A model generated the notes under the pieces. It was not told the DNA's origin. It ran no database searches and saw only the letters and a program-made list of their open reading frames with translations. A DNA stretch of 64,000 nt from assembly GCA_023664345.1 (NCBI GenBank), contig JAMPFQ010000021.1:1-64000 (forward strand), given 5' to 3'. Numbering within the stretch: position 1 is the first letter of the stretch; each line of letters starts with the position of its first letter. Shown piece by piece: positions 7,801 to 15,610 of this stretch. Origin of the DNA: Lachnospiraceae bacterium (GTDB lineage Bacteria > Bacillota > Clostridia > Lachnospirales > Lachnospiraceae). The position numbers were made by a program, and so were the translations under genes.

Positions 7801-8519
7801 CAATGCTCAATACTCTTTAAGGTTTCCAACACTGCTTCCGCTTCCGCTGTTTCAGCGGATACTCCCACATAAATATCATCATACTGTATGCAGATGAAAT
7901 TTCCATCCTTAAGAAGCGACAGGGTTACATCTTCCGGCGCATATATTTCCTCTTTCGGTTTCGGCTCAAAATCCCAAACCGTCAAAAGAAATTGACTGCC
8001 GATCGACTCCAGATCGGGAACTATTGCACCGCCATCCTCAGTAAACTGTTGTTCCGGAATCGTACCGGTGATATACTCGATCCGCAGCATATTATACTTT
8101 GTTCCATCTTTCATGGAAGTTTCATAATGACTGCCTCGACCATAGTGGAAACCATTTGGAAGTTCTTTCGGAAGATGTGCTGCCAGTGGGTGTTGCATCA
8201 ATTCACTTTCTGTAAGGCTGGTGACATTCGCAGTCATCACGTCCTGTTCACTTTCAGTATGAGGGAAAACTGCCACACTGTACATCCCTGTTCCCCCTTC
8301 AAAGCCCCCTGTATCGCCACTGCCCGGAACATCTATCCCGTCGGGGATACCAGTATTCATACGGAGAGCTGAAAAGGTTCCTATTATCGCCACACAAAAG
8401 CATGCCGCCATCGTTCCCCAGACTTTCCAATTAAACTGTTTCTTCACAGGGGCTTTGACTCCTTTCACAATGTCATCATCAAGTCCTCCCAGAACTTCAA
8501 AGAACTCTTCTTTCCTCAT
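7797..8519 (-). CDS. Putative membrane anti-sigma factor
   Basis: The 240-residue protein has a short cytoplasmic N-terminus (MRKEEFFEVLGGLDDDIVKGVKAP), one transmembrane helix at about 33-50 (VWGTMAACFCVAIIGTFSAL) and a large extracytoplasmic domain. This is the layout of anti-sigma factors that partner ECF-type sigma factors. Its start overlaps the stop of the sigma gene by 4 bases (ATGA), so translation is coupled, which is the strongest evidence for the role. The N-terminal region is short and lacks a clear HxxxCxxC zinc motif. The external domain matches no family I recognise and presumably senses an envelope signal. Confidence 0.7.
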   Translation of the reverse strand: MRKEEFFEVLGGLDDDIVKGVKAPVKKQFNWKVWGTMAACFCVAIIGTFSALRMNTGIPDGIDVPGSGDTGGFEGGTGMYSVAVFPHTESEQDVMTANVTSLTESELMQHPLAAHLPKELPNGFHYGRGSHYETSMKDGTKYNMLRIEYITGTIPEQQFTEDGGAIVPDLESIGSQFLLTVWDFEPKPKEEIYAPEDVTLSLLKDGNFICIQYDDIYVGVSAETAEAEAVLETLKSIEHW

Positions 8520-9076
8520 AAATCAAAACCCCTTTCTATCAAATATGTTTTTAACTGTTTTCTTGTCCGTTCCAGGGTCTTTGATACCGTTCCCTGTAAC
8601 ATCCCATAGTCAGTTGCAATTTTCAGGACTGAATCCGCATACCAGTACCGCCGGATAAACAGGTTCCGTTTTTTCGCTGAAAGGCTTCTTACAAATGTAT
8701 TGATCACCTTCTCCAGTTCCTTACGGTCAATTATTTGTTCCATATCGTCCGTGTCTGATACACAATCAGTCAATTCATCCAAAACAAGTGTTATCTCACT
8801 ACCGCCCCGCTTTTCAGCATGGTTGCGCTTATACCTGTTAAAGGATAAATTCCGGGTGATTTTACCAAGAAATGTTGATAATTGTTCGGGCCAATGTGTC
8901 GGCATTGAGTTCCATGCATTCAAATAGGTATCATTTACACATTCCTCGGCATCCTCATCATTATTTAAAATGTTTTTTGCTATATATTTACAGTAGTGAC
9001 CGTACTTTTCAGACGTTTGTTTAATGGCTTGTTCGTTCCTGTCCCAATACAGCTGTATAATCCCATTGTCATCCAT
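8516..9076 (-). CDS. RNA polymerase sigma factor, sigma-70/ECF family
   Basis: I chose the ATG at 9076, which gives 186 residues and has AAAGGAGGA a few bases upstream; an earlier in-frame ATG at 9127 lacks one. Region 2 is visible as DAEECVNDTYLNAWNSMP followed by FLGKITRNLSFNRYKR, and region 4 as KIATDYGMLQGTVSKTLERTRKQLKTYL (helix-turn-helix for -35 recognition). This is typical of clostridial ECF sigma factors. The anti-sigma gene overlaps its 3' end. Its regulon cannot be seen here. Confidence 0.9.
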   Translation of the reverse strand: MDDNGIIQLYWDRNEQAIKQTSEKYGHYCKYIAKNILNNDEDAEECVNDTYLNAWNSMPTHWPEQLSTFLGKITRNLSFNRYKRNHAEKRGGSEITLVLDELTDCVSDTDDMEQIIDRKELEKVINTFVRSLSAKKRNLFIRRYWYADSVLKIATDYGMLQGTVSKTLERTRKQLKTYLIERGFDL

Positions 9077-9330
9077 ACGACTCCTCCTTTCACCCATATA
9101 CACAACTTCTATACAAAAATCTGACACTGATTTTTAAATTTTTTCCATACCGTATTGTTCTATCATGGTATAATAAGTCCATATTCAAGGCAGTCAGCGG
9201 TCGAATGGCCATCAGTACCATGATCGGTCTGTGATCATGGTATAACAAAAGGATTGCCCGTCCGTAATCGGCAATCCCTATCTCCAAGAACTATCTATAT
9301 CATATCTTGATAACTTGCAATATACAGGAG

Positions 9331-9478
9331 CCGGGACAGCAGGGGCATCTTTCTGTGGCGTGAGTGAGATGTGGAGAGGAGACTCCGGCGATGCCCGTCC
9401 AATGGCGGGCTTCGCCGTGCATGAGGCTCATCGGAACGCCTATCGAGCCGTCACAGAAAGATGCCCCTGCTGTCCCGG
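9331..9478. repeat. Long nested palindrome in the 9077-9542 intergenic region
   Basis: Two perfectly complementary 27-base arms (9331-9357, beginning CCGGGACAGCAGGGGCATC, and 9452-9478) enclose 94 bases with an inner hairpin of GGCGA/TCGCC and GCCCG/CGGGC arms (9389-9418). The remaining parts of the 466-base gap hold only AT-rich sequence after the sigma gene and the 3' flank of the phosphoesterase gene. A 61-codon reading frame across the element is just the arms being read and is not a credible gene. Possible roles are a structured RNA, a repeat element or a transcription boundary. Confidence 0.8.
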
Positions 9479-9542
9479 TTCCGCCCTCTTAGCCCCTTAA
9501 CCCCTTATCTGCAAACCGCCAGACACTATCCTGACTGAATTA

Positions 9543-10412
9543 TCACTCACCACGCACCCCCGGCCCAAAGTCCACCACCCAGAGTTCTCCCGGATCAAAC
9601 AGCCTGAAAGGGATCGTATGCTCCCCCAGACCTCTGCTCAGCAGCATGGTCTTCCCCTTTTCGTAAAACAGGCCGCCGTCATATTTTGGGAACAGCCTGA
9701 TGTTCGGCGATATCACTCCCCTGCCCCAGAAAGGGACTCTGACGATGCCGCCGTGAACATGCCCTGACACGGTCAGGTCGGCCCCCCACTCCGCATACTG
9801 CGGAAAATAGTCGGGATTATGGGCTATCAGTACATTATACACACTCGGATCGGGCGCTCCCAGAAGCCGTTCCAGATAATCCGGCTCCATGGGCTGCACC
9901 CCGAAACGCTTATAATAAAGCTTGTCTATCTCTGAGCCATAAATCGCGATGCCATGGGACTGCAGCAGCGTATGGACGTTCACCATGCGCCGGATCCCCG
10001 CTTCCCGCAGGGCGGCCTCGTACCGCTCCGCCATATCGCCGTAATTGCCGGAGTACAGCTTGATCCGGTGCTCATGGTTGCCGTTCCCGTAATATATGGG
10101 ATGATCCTTTGCCAGTTCTTTCAGCACATGCAGCGCTGTCTCAAAGCTTTTCCCCGGTCTGGCGGTGATCATGTCGCCCGCTATCAGGATGCAGTCCGGC
10201 TTACATGCCCTGATTTCTGCCAGAAGCCGTTCGTTCCCTTTTCCATAACACTTGTTGTGCAGATCCGCAAGCACCACTGCACGCAGGGGCCTGCGGATCC
10301 GTTCATCCGTTATTTCATAGGTCCTGACCACAAACCGATTGCTGTCGTACAGCATGATCCAGACACATACTATTATAATAACGCATATTATCGAAATGAT
10401 CACATCTGCCAT
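9543..10412 (-). CDS. Membrane-anchored metallophosphoesterase (YkuE-like)
   Basis: The ATG at 10412 has AGGAG in the right place; a longer reading frame reaches 10511 but would run into the upstream gene. The 289-residue protein has one N-terminal transmembrane helix (VIISIICVIIIVCVWIMLYD) and the full calcineurin-type metal site: ADLHN, GDMI, GNHEHR, NPDYF-type His region and SGHVHGG. This family includes YkuE and lipid pyrophosphohydrolase-like enzymes acting at the membrane. Its substrate is unknown. It is 28 bases after a D-Ala-D-Ala carboxypeptidase gene, so a role in cell envelope metabolism is plausible. Confidence 0.88.
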   Translation of the reverse strand: MADVIISIICVIIIVCVWIMLYDSNRFVVRTYEITDERIRRPLRAVVLADLHNKCYGKGNERLLAEIRACKPDCILIAGDMITARPGKSFETALHVLKELAKDHPIYYGNGNHEHRIKLYSGNYGDMAERYEAALREAGIRRMVNVHTLLQSHGIAIYGSEIDKLYYKRFGVQPMEPDYLERLLGAPDPSVYNVLIAHNPDYFPQYAEWGADLTVSGHVHGGIVRVPFWGRGVISPNIRLFPKYDGGLFYEKGKTMLLSRGLGEHTIPFRLFDPGELWVVDFGPGVRGE

Positions 10413-10440
10413 TGCCGCTCCTGTCCAACCGTATGTTATC

Positions 10441-11601
10441 TTAAAGCAGAAAATCCTCCACGACCTTCCTGAAATAATCCCCGAACCCGGCTTTCTCCAC
10501 GCTCTCGGCAAAAAGCACCGGCACGCTGCCGATCTCCGTTCCGTTCAGCAGATACCTGGCCGTTCCCGCCTCCGCGCCCTCCTCCACCGGCGCCTGGATC
10601 GTCTCCGGAAGATCGATCACCTTTTCCACGCTTCCTAAGTCGCTGCCCGCGATATCAAGATAGCGGAACTCCCCCTGATATCTTACGGGAACCTTCTCCT
10701 CCACGCCGCCCTCTATCACCACAGGCTGTAAAGGATCCGTATTCTCATCTATGTACAGATTGCAGACGGCAAAGCCGTAAGTCAGGAGCGCCTGGGCATC
10801 CTGGGACCTGATCTCTTTGTCCGGGGCTCCCATAACAACCGCTATCAAATCGATACCGTCCCTGGTCGCCGTGGCCGACACACAGAATCTTGCCTTGCTG
10901 GTATAGCCTGTTTTCAGACCCGTGGCCCACTGGTACTGTTTCAACAGCTTATTGGTGCTGCTCAGGGTAAAAGTGGTGCTTCCCTGTCTGGTCTCATGGG
11001 TAATATCTTCCATCCAGATCATCGTATAGTCAAAAACAGCAGGATATTTCGTGGTCAGTTCCCTTGACATGACCGCCACATCCCTGGCGCAGGAATAATG
11101 CTCATCGGACTCGGAAAGCCCGCAGCAGTCCTCAAAATGTGTATCCACCATTCCCAGTTCCATGGCCTTCGCGTTCATCATATCCACAAAGGCCTGCTCA
11201 CTGCCCGCGATATGTTCCGCCACCGCCACGCAGGCGTCATTTCCCGAAGCCACCGCGATACATTTGATCATGGTCTCCAGCGTCTGGATCTCCCCAGCCG
11301 CCAGATAGACCTGGGATCCGCCCATGGAACTTGCGTGTTCGCTGACCATCACCTGGTCCGTCAGGTTCACCTTTCCGGCATCCAGCGCCTCGAAAGTGAG
11401 CAGCAGCGTCATGATCTTCGTGATGCTTGCCGGACTTCTTCTCTCCGTGGAATTCATTTCATAGATCACCTGCCCGGTAGAACTCTCCACGAGGATCACG
11501 GAGGGCGATGAGACCGCCACCTCCGCCCTTGCCGTTACAGACGGGAAACACAGAAACACCGCCGCCAGGATCAGGGCGATCCGTCTTTTTATCCTTAACA
11601 T
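10441..11601 (-). CDS. D-alanyl-D-alanine carboxypeptidase (PBP5-like, S11)
   Basis: The ATG at 11601 is preferred because it begins directly with the signal peptide MLRIKRRIALILAAVFLCFPSVTARA; an ATG six codons earlier is also possible. From that start the 386-residue enzyme shows SITK at 59-62, SGN at 119-121 and KTG at 230-232, the complete serine active site. A C-terminal beta domain follows, with an amphipathic end (KAGFGDYFRKVVEDFLL). It removes terminal D-Ala from peptidoglycan peptides. Its sequence differs clearly from the other S11 enzyme at 4780-6189, so they are not a recent duplication. It precedes the metallophosphoesterase gene. Confidence 0.92.
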   Translation of the reverse strand: MLRIKRRIALILAAVFLCFPSVTARAEVAVSSPSVILVESSTGQVIYEMNSTERRSPASITKIMTLLLTFEALDAGKVNLTDQVMVSEHASSMGGSQVYLAAGEIQTLETMIKCIAVASGNDACVAVAEHIAGSEQAFVDMMNAKAMELGMVDTHFEDCCGLSESDEHYSCARDVAVMSRELTTKYPAVFDYTMIWMEDITHETRQGSTTFTLSSTNKLLKQYQWATGLKTGYTSKARFCVSATATRDGIDLIAVVMGAPDKEIRSQDAQALLTYGFAVCNLYIDENTDPLQPVVIEGGVEEKVPVRYQGEFRYLDIAGSDLGSVEKVIDLPETIQAPVEEGAEAGTARYLLNGTEIGSVPVLFAESVEKAGFGDYFRKVVEDFLL

Positions 11602-11698
11602 AAAAGTGCCACACCCCACATTCTTTTCTAAAGAAAATCTGTTTTCTTACTAAAAGATATGGAAGTGCGGCAGGATTTATGACTGGCATATTTCCGCC

Positions 11699-12274
11699 TT
11701 ATTTCAGAACAAGCCGCCGAATCTGATGGACTTTCTCCCTGACATCGACATGGAAAACCTTCAAAAGCTGCAGGATATAATCCACCGCCACCAGCGCCAG
11801 GATCACCCAGATGATCTTCAATCCGATATCATAGTCAAAACTGTCAATGATCCGGTATATCCAGCCATGGACGAAATGCACCACTCCCAACGCGTAAAAA
11901 CCCCACGCTATGGTACTTTCCAGACAGATGATTCCCTGGTAATTAAAAGGCTTGTCGTTGTAATCCCACCAGAGTTCGCCGAAGAAACGGATCATTGCCT
12001 TTCCCACCAGGAATTCAAAGATGGTGGCAAGCACAGCGCCCAAAATGTATATCTTTATGTATTGTCCTTTCATGGGTCCCATGATCAGATAACAGGCCAC
12101 CGCGCCGAATCCGTATATCGGACAGAAAGGCCCTTTCGCAAAACCGCGGTTGGTCAGCTTTCTGTTACAGAAAGACATATAAATGGATTCCAGGAGCCAG
12201 CCGATCATGCTGTATATCACAAACGCGGCGATCAGATGGTACACATCCGTGCCGAACACTTCTTTTGTCCACAT
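11699..12274 (-). CDS. CmpB-like (ABC_trans_CmpB family) membrane protein
   Basis: The 191-residue protein has about five hydrophobic segments and the family signature near the start: YSMIGWLLESIYMSFCNRKLTNRGFAKGPFCPIYGFGA. It also has WWDYNDKPFNYQGIICLESTIAWG in the middle, a conserved motif of the family annotated as putative ABC transporter permease. The family is common in Clostridia, but its biochemical function is not established and no ATPase is next to it. The start is followed by rpsU's terminator upstream, so it is probably its own unit. Confidence 0.85.
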   Translation of the reverse strand: MWTKEVFGTDVYHLIAAFVIYSMIGWLLESIYMSFCNRKLTNRGFAKGPFCPIYGFGAVACYLIMGPMKGQYIKIYILGAVLATIFEFLVGKAMIRFFGELWWDYNDKPFNYQGIICLESTIAWGFYALGVVHFVHGWIYRIIDSFDYDIGLKIIWVILALVAVDYILQLLKVFHVDVREKVHQIRRLVLK

Positions 12275-12289
12275 AGCTTCACCCTCACA

Positions 12290-12335
12290 GGAAAACAGAT
12301 AAAACAGGAATCCCCGCTCTGTTACAGACCGGGGA
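12290..12335 (-). terminator. Rho-independent terminator of rpsU
   Basis: On the minus strand a stem TCCCCG/CGGGGA with an inner TCTGT/ACAGA continuation (12311-12335) is followed by a T-rich tract (12290-12310). It lies 14 bases after the rpsU stop, between rpsU and the CmpB-like gene. Confidence 0.75.
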
Positions 12336-12348
12336 CTTGTGCTTAAAA

Positions 12349-12525
12349 TTAGTTATATTTACGCTTTCTGGCAGCTTCAGACTTCTTCTTGCGTCTAACG
12401 CTGGGCTTCTCGTAATGCTCTCTCTTACGAATCTCCTGCTGGATACCAGCCTTTGCACAGCTTCTCTTAAAACGGCGAAGCGCACTGTCCAGAGTTTCGT
12501 TTTCTTTTACGATCACGTTTGACAT
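12349..12525 (-). CDS. rpsU: 30S ribosomal protein bS21
   Basis: The ATG at 12525 has GGGAGG 11 bases upstream and gives the standard 58-residue bS21: [19 protein letters not shown] through [25 protein letters not shown], with the usual very basic C-terminus. It binds near the anti-Shine-Dalgarno end of 16S rRNA. It has its own promoter and terminator. An upstream in-frame ATG at 12561 would add residues that do not fit the family. Confidence 0.98.
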   Translation of the reverse strand: MSNVIVKENETLDSALRRFKRSCAKAGIQQEIRKREHYEKPSVRRKKKSEAARKRKYN

Positions 12526-12617
12526 CTCTACCCGACCTCCCTTCAGTCCCTCAAGCAACATGACTGATTGGGTTAATATTATGTACTATGACATGCTCTG
12601 TCACATACACATTAAAT

Positions 12618-12645
12618 ATTATAGCATAAATTCCCATAACGTCAA
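12618..12645 (-). promoter_or_regulatory. Predicted sigma-A promoter of rpsU
   Basis: On the minus strand TTGACG (12640-12645), a 16-base spacer and the consensus TATAAT (12618-12623) lie about 93 bases before the start. This leaves a sizeable untranslated leader. It is a near-consensus promoter, fitting a highly expressed ribosomal gene. Confidence 0.75.
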
Positions 12646-12684
12646 CAGTTTTTTTTAATAACGCGGCATATTTTACGAAATGCC

Positions 12685-13566
12685 CTATCCTGAATCTGAA
12701 TCATCCCAGACTTTCTGCCATTGTCGGACGGTTTTCGGAAGAATATCATCCGAATAGATGCCGCTGATGCCGTGTTCCATCCTCTGGCGTGCCTCCTCAT
12801 CATCATTTACCGTGTGGACATAAACTTTCACGCCACTGTTTTCCAGATCATCCTGTATCGTGCCATACCACCACGAAGAAGGCATGACCAACACCGGTAT
12901 TTCCGTTTGTGACATGAAGTCTATCACTTCCTGACGGTCAGGATATCCTGTATAATACAGCGTCCAGATCATATTTTCAAAAGGATATACCTCCATCACC
13001 TCGCCATACATCTCCCGGTAATAAATCTGTACGATCACCCGGGAAAGCACATCCTCATATCCGTTATCGATGGCCGTATCCACAAAAAGTTCAAACTGCG
13101 CTCCTACCTCCTGCGAATATTTCGTATCCGTCACCAGATAGATGTCGGGATATCTGTGCATGATCGCAAACCAGTCTTTCAGACTGAGCGGCGTATACTG
13201 ACCATAAATGGGAGTTGTCAGAAATTCTTCCGCCGTGACAGCACCACGTTCTTCTGTCCAGCCAAAGCTGTCCGCCTGTCCCAGGTCGGAGCCCCAGTCA
13301 TGCCTCAGGACCATCACGCCATCGGAAGTGATCTGGATATCCGCCTCAAAAACCCGCTGCCCCCTTTGATAATTATAGAAAAAGGCTTCTTTTGAATTTG
13401 TCAGGCTGTCCCCCTCTTTTGTCCTGCCCAAGGCATGACATACCACAGAATATTTTTCATACCAGGGTCTCGCCAGGTAATTGCGGCATGCCATAGTCAT
13501 GAGCAGTGCCAGCAGCATGTACGCCGCAGTAACACCGCATAGTTTCCGGATCATTTTTCCTTTCAT
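12685..13566 (-). CDS. Glycerophosphodiester phosphodiesterase family protein, membrane-anchored
   Basis: The 293-residue protein has a single N-terminal hydrophobic helix (LCGVTAAYMLLALLMTMAC) and a GDPD TIM barrel. The motifs VCHALGRT (first His), FEADIQITSDGVMVLRHDWG (Glu/Asp metal ligands and second His) and YLVTDTKY follow in order. Members cleave glycerophosphodiesters to glycerol-3-phosphate and an alcohol, and some act on teichoic acid chains. The usual HRG is HAL here, so the first motif is divergent. It starts 2 bases after the stop of the LTA-synthase-like gene, so trimming or recycling of a polyglycerophosphate polymer is a sensible inference. Catalytic activity is not certain because of the altered first motif. 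Confidence 0.85.
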   Translation of the reverse strand: MKGKMIRKLCGVTAAYMLLALLMTMACRNYLARPWYEKYSVVCHALGRTKEGDSLTNSKEAFFYNYQRGQRVFEADIQITSDGVMVLRHDWGSDLGQADSFGWTEERGAVTAEEFLTTPIYGQYTPLSLKDWFAIMHRYPDIYLVTDTKYSQEVGAQFELFVDTAIDNGYEDVLSRVIVQIYYREMYGEVMEVYPFENMIWTLYYTGYPDRQEVIDFMSQTEIPVLVMPSSWWYGTIQDDLENSGVKVYVHTVNDDEEARQRMEHGISGIYSDDILPKTVRQWQKVWDDSDSG

Positions 13567-13568
13567 CC

Positions 13569-14669
13569 CTACACCCCCGCAGCAGTTCCCTCAAATATCC
13601 AGCTGATGTAATCTTTCTCATAAAGCTGATTATATTGCAGCATTCTGTACTTGCGAATCCACTCATGCTCCTGAATATCTGTTATATTTACCTGTTTTCC
13701 CTCCTTATCGAAACACCCTTTCCTGGTCAGGACAGGATACTCCTCCCGTAGTTCCGTCAGGTACTGATAAAACGGCGGCATCTGCAGACCCGCGCACTCC
13801 GTCAGAACCGCAGGCAGATAATTGGCGCTCATATCCCCATATTCTTTCCAGTCCACGTCATAATTGGCCCAGATAACATAAGGCACTATATATTTTTTCA
13901 GGTTTTTCTCTTCTTCGGATATACTCTGCCCAGCAAAGGCCGCCTCATAAAAATCATCTCCCAGCAGGGGCTGATGATCGCCAAACATACAGATGATCAC
14001 CGGATCTTCCACCTGCTCAAAATAGGCCACAAGCTCCTTAAAAGCATCATCGGATATCTTGATCAGGTTCAGGTAGGTCTCCGCATCGTACAGATCTCCC
14101 GCTTCCTCTGCCAAAACGCCGCCCACACGCGTCAAACCGATATCCATGGGAACATCCCCATAGTAACCTCCATGATTCTGTATGGTCACATCAAACAGGA
14201 AAAATGGGACATCCCGATTCCTGCGTTCATACCTGTAGATGATCTCATCATAATTACAGGCATCAGAAGCAAACGCCCTGATCGTTTCAAAAGGGACCTC
14301 CCACTTTCCCTGGTGAATAAACGTGTCAAACCCAAAATAAGTGTATACTTTACCCCTGTTCCATGCACTTTCCCCGCTGGGATGCATGGCCATGGTCTCA
14401 TAGCCCTGTGCCTCCAGTACTCTCGCCAGCGATGGCATATCGTGATCAACCTGATTCAGATAGGGAACCACTACAGGTGCGAGCAGGGACAGGGAATTAC
14501 CGGTCAAAGCTTCAAATTCCGTATTGGCGGTAGTCCCTCCCAATATGGATACATATAAATTTCCTCGCAGGGTATTTTCTGTAAGGCTGTCCATAAAGGG
14601 CATGCACTCTCCCGTCATATCCAGTTCCGCCAGCACCCGCAGATCGCTCCATGCCTCATTCATGACCAT
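13569..14669 (-). CDS. LTA synthase-like sulfatase domain (C-terminal part of a frameshifted gene)
   Basis: This frame encodes the extracytoplasmic catalytic domain of an LtaS-type phosphoglycerol transferase. It has MVMNEAWSD (metal-binding Glu), GGTTANTEFEALTG (the family's nucleophilic Thr region), TIQNHGGYYG (His) and CMFGDHQPLLG (Asp/His). The membrane domain is in the other frame at 14660-15550. Reading one extra G through the G7 tract at 14693-14699 joins them smoothly (...ELGGAERKPNIIMVMNEAW). An ATG near 14669 exists, but an isolated catalytic domain without membrane helices would stay in the cytoplasm. So the gene is either inactivated, phase-variable, translated by slippage, or misread in sequencing. 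GDPD follows at once. Confidence 0.85.
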   Translation of the reverse strand: MVMNEAWSDLRVLAELDMTGECMPFMDSLTENTLRGNLYVSILGGTTANTEFEALTGNSLSLLAPVVVPYLNQVDHDMPSLARVLEAQGYETMAMHPSGESAWNRGKVYTYFGFDTFIHQGKWEVPFETIRAFASDACNYDEIIYRYERRNRDVPFFLFDVTIQNHGGYYGDVPMDIGLTRVGGVLAEEAGDLYDAETYLNLIKISDDAFKELVAYFEQVEDPVIICMFGDHQPLLGDDFYEAAFAGQSISEEEKNLKKYIVPYVIWANYDVDWKEYGDMSANYLPAVLTECAGLQMPPFYQYLTELREEYPVLTRKGCFDKEGKQVNITDIQEHEWIRKYRMLQYNQLYEKDYISWIFEGTAAGV

Positions 14670-15550
14670 GATGATATTCGGTTTCCGTTCTGCCCCCCCA
14701 ACTCATGATCCGTTACGGCCGCTTTTGCGATAGCCGCCACCATTTTATCAGAATATCCGATAGGGATATCCACCCTGTTGTCTCTCAGCATGAGAAAAAA
14801 ACTCAGACATGCGCCTGTCTGAACGCGGGCTTCGCACATATTCCAATAATTCACTTCCGCTTTCAGAGGATCAGAGGTATCCGTCACCACATGATACCAT
14901 ATCCCTGTCAGCAGTACCGCCAATGCTGAAATCCCGATATGCACCCATTTATGCATCCGGATTCTGATCCGCGCCCCCAATACGATAAAGAACAGAAAAT
15001 AGATCACAGAATACATGGCCTCCGAAGACAAAGAATAATCATAATGTCCCATGACGGATATGGCCGTACCTGCAGCGCCCAGGTCACTGGGCATCAGAAA
15101 ATCCCCCCGGAACTTCCAGATATAATATTCCACCAGAAACAGGATCAGGAAAAATCCGCTTCCGGCGCCCAACGCCACCGCACTATTCTGAGTAAATAGA
15201 AATACCAGCAAATATGCGCAGATAATGAATGCCACTGTGGCTTCCTCCACTCCGTCACTGATGCTGCTCATATCACATATCGGCAGTTCCATTCGCTGGA
15301 AAATCTTCACAGGAACATAAAAAAGATAAATGGCCAGGAGCGGAACCGTTATGCGATTTGACATTCTGGGCAGCAACAGCAGAAGACCGCTTATGACAGT
15401 CAGTCCCACACAGATCACCAGCCGCTTTGCGATCCCATCCCATGCAAGAATCGACAATACGGACATAAATGTTACCATTAATGCAGACAATACAATGTTT
15501 AGCGGTTTCTTGCATATGCTGCCAAATCCTTCTTTTATCCTTTCGCTCAT
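14660..15550 (-). CDS. LTA synthase-like membrane domain (N-terminal part of a frameshifted gene)
   Basis: The 296 residues starting MSERIKEGFGSICKKPLNIV (ATG at 15550, AGAGG upstream) contain about five or six hydrophobic segments, the usual N-terminal membrane bundle of LtaS-like enzymes. After YSDKMVAAIAKAAVTDHELGG the frame reads QNGNRISSWS and stops, exactly where the linker to the sulfatase domain should begin. The switch point is the run of seven G (14693-14699). With the following frame the intact protein would be about 660 residues, the family's usual length. It is 60 bases downstream of alaS. See the finding on the G7 tract. Confidence 0.85.
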   Translation of the reverse strand: MSERIKEGFGSICKKPLNIVLSALMVTFMSVLSILAWDGIAKRLVICVGLTVISGLLLLLPRMSNRITVPLLAIYLFYVPVKIFQRMELPICDMSSISDGVEEATVAFIICAYLLVFLFTQNSAVALGAGSGFFLILFLVEYYIWKFRGDFLMPSDLGAAGTAISVMGHYDYSLSSEAMYSVIYFLFFIVLGARIRIRMHKWVHIGISALAVLLTGIWYHVVTDTSDPLKAEVNYWNMCEARVQTGACLSFFLMLRDNRVDIPIGYSDKMVAAIAKAAVTDHELGGQNGNRISSWS

Positions 15551-15610
15551 CACTGCTGCCTCTCTTGTACGTTCTCTTTGCGCTTCGCCTGATCTGTCCC
15601 CCAACATTCC

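Noticed and set aside
9315-9500. A 61-codon plus-strand frame in the intergenic gap
   Set aside because: It is made of the two arms and centre of the long palindrome and has no ribosome binding site.
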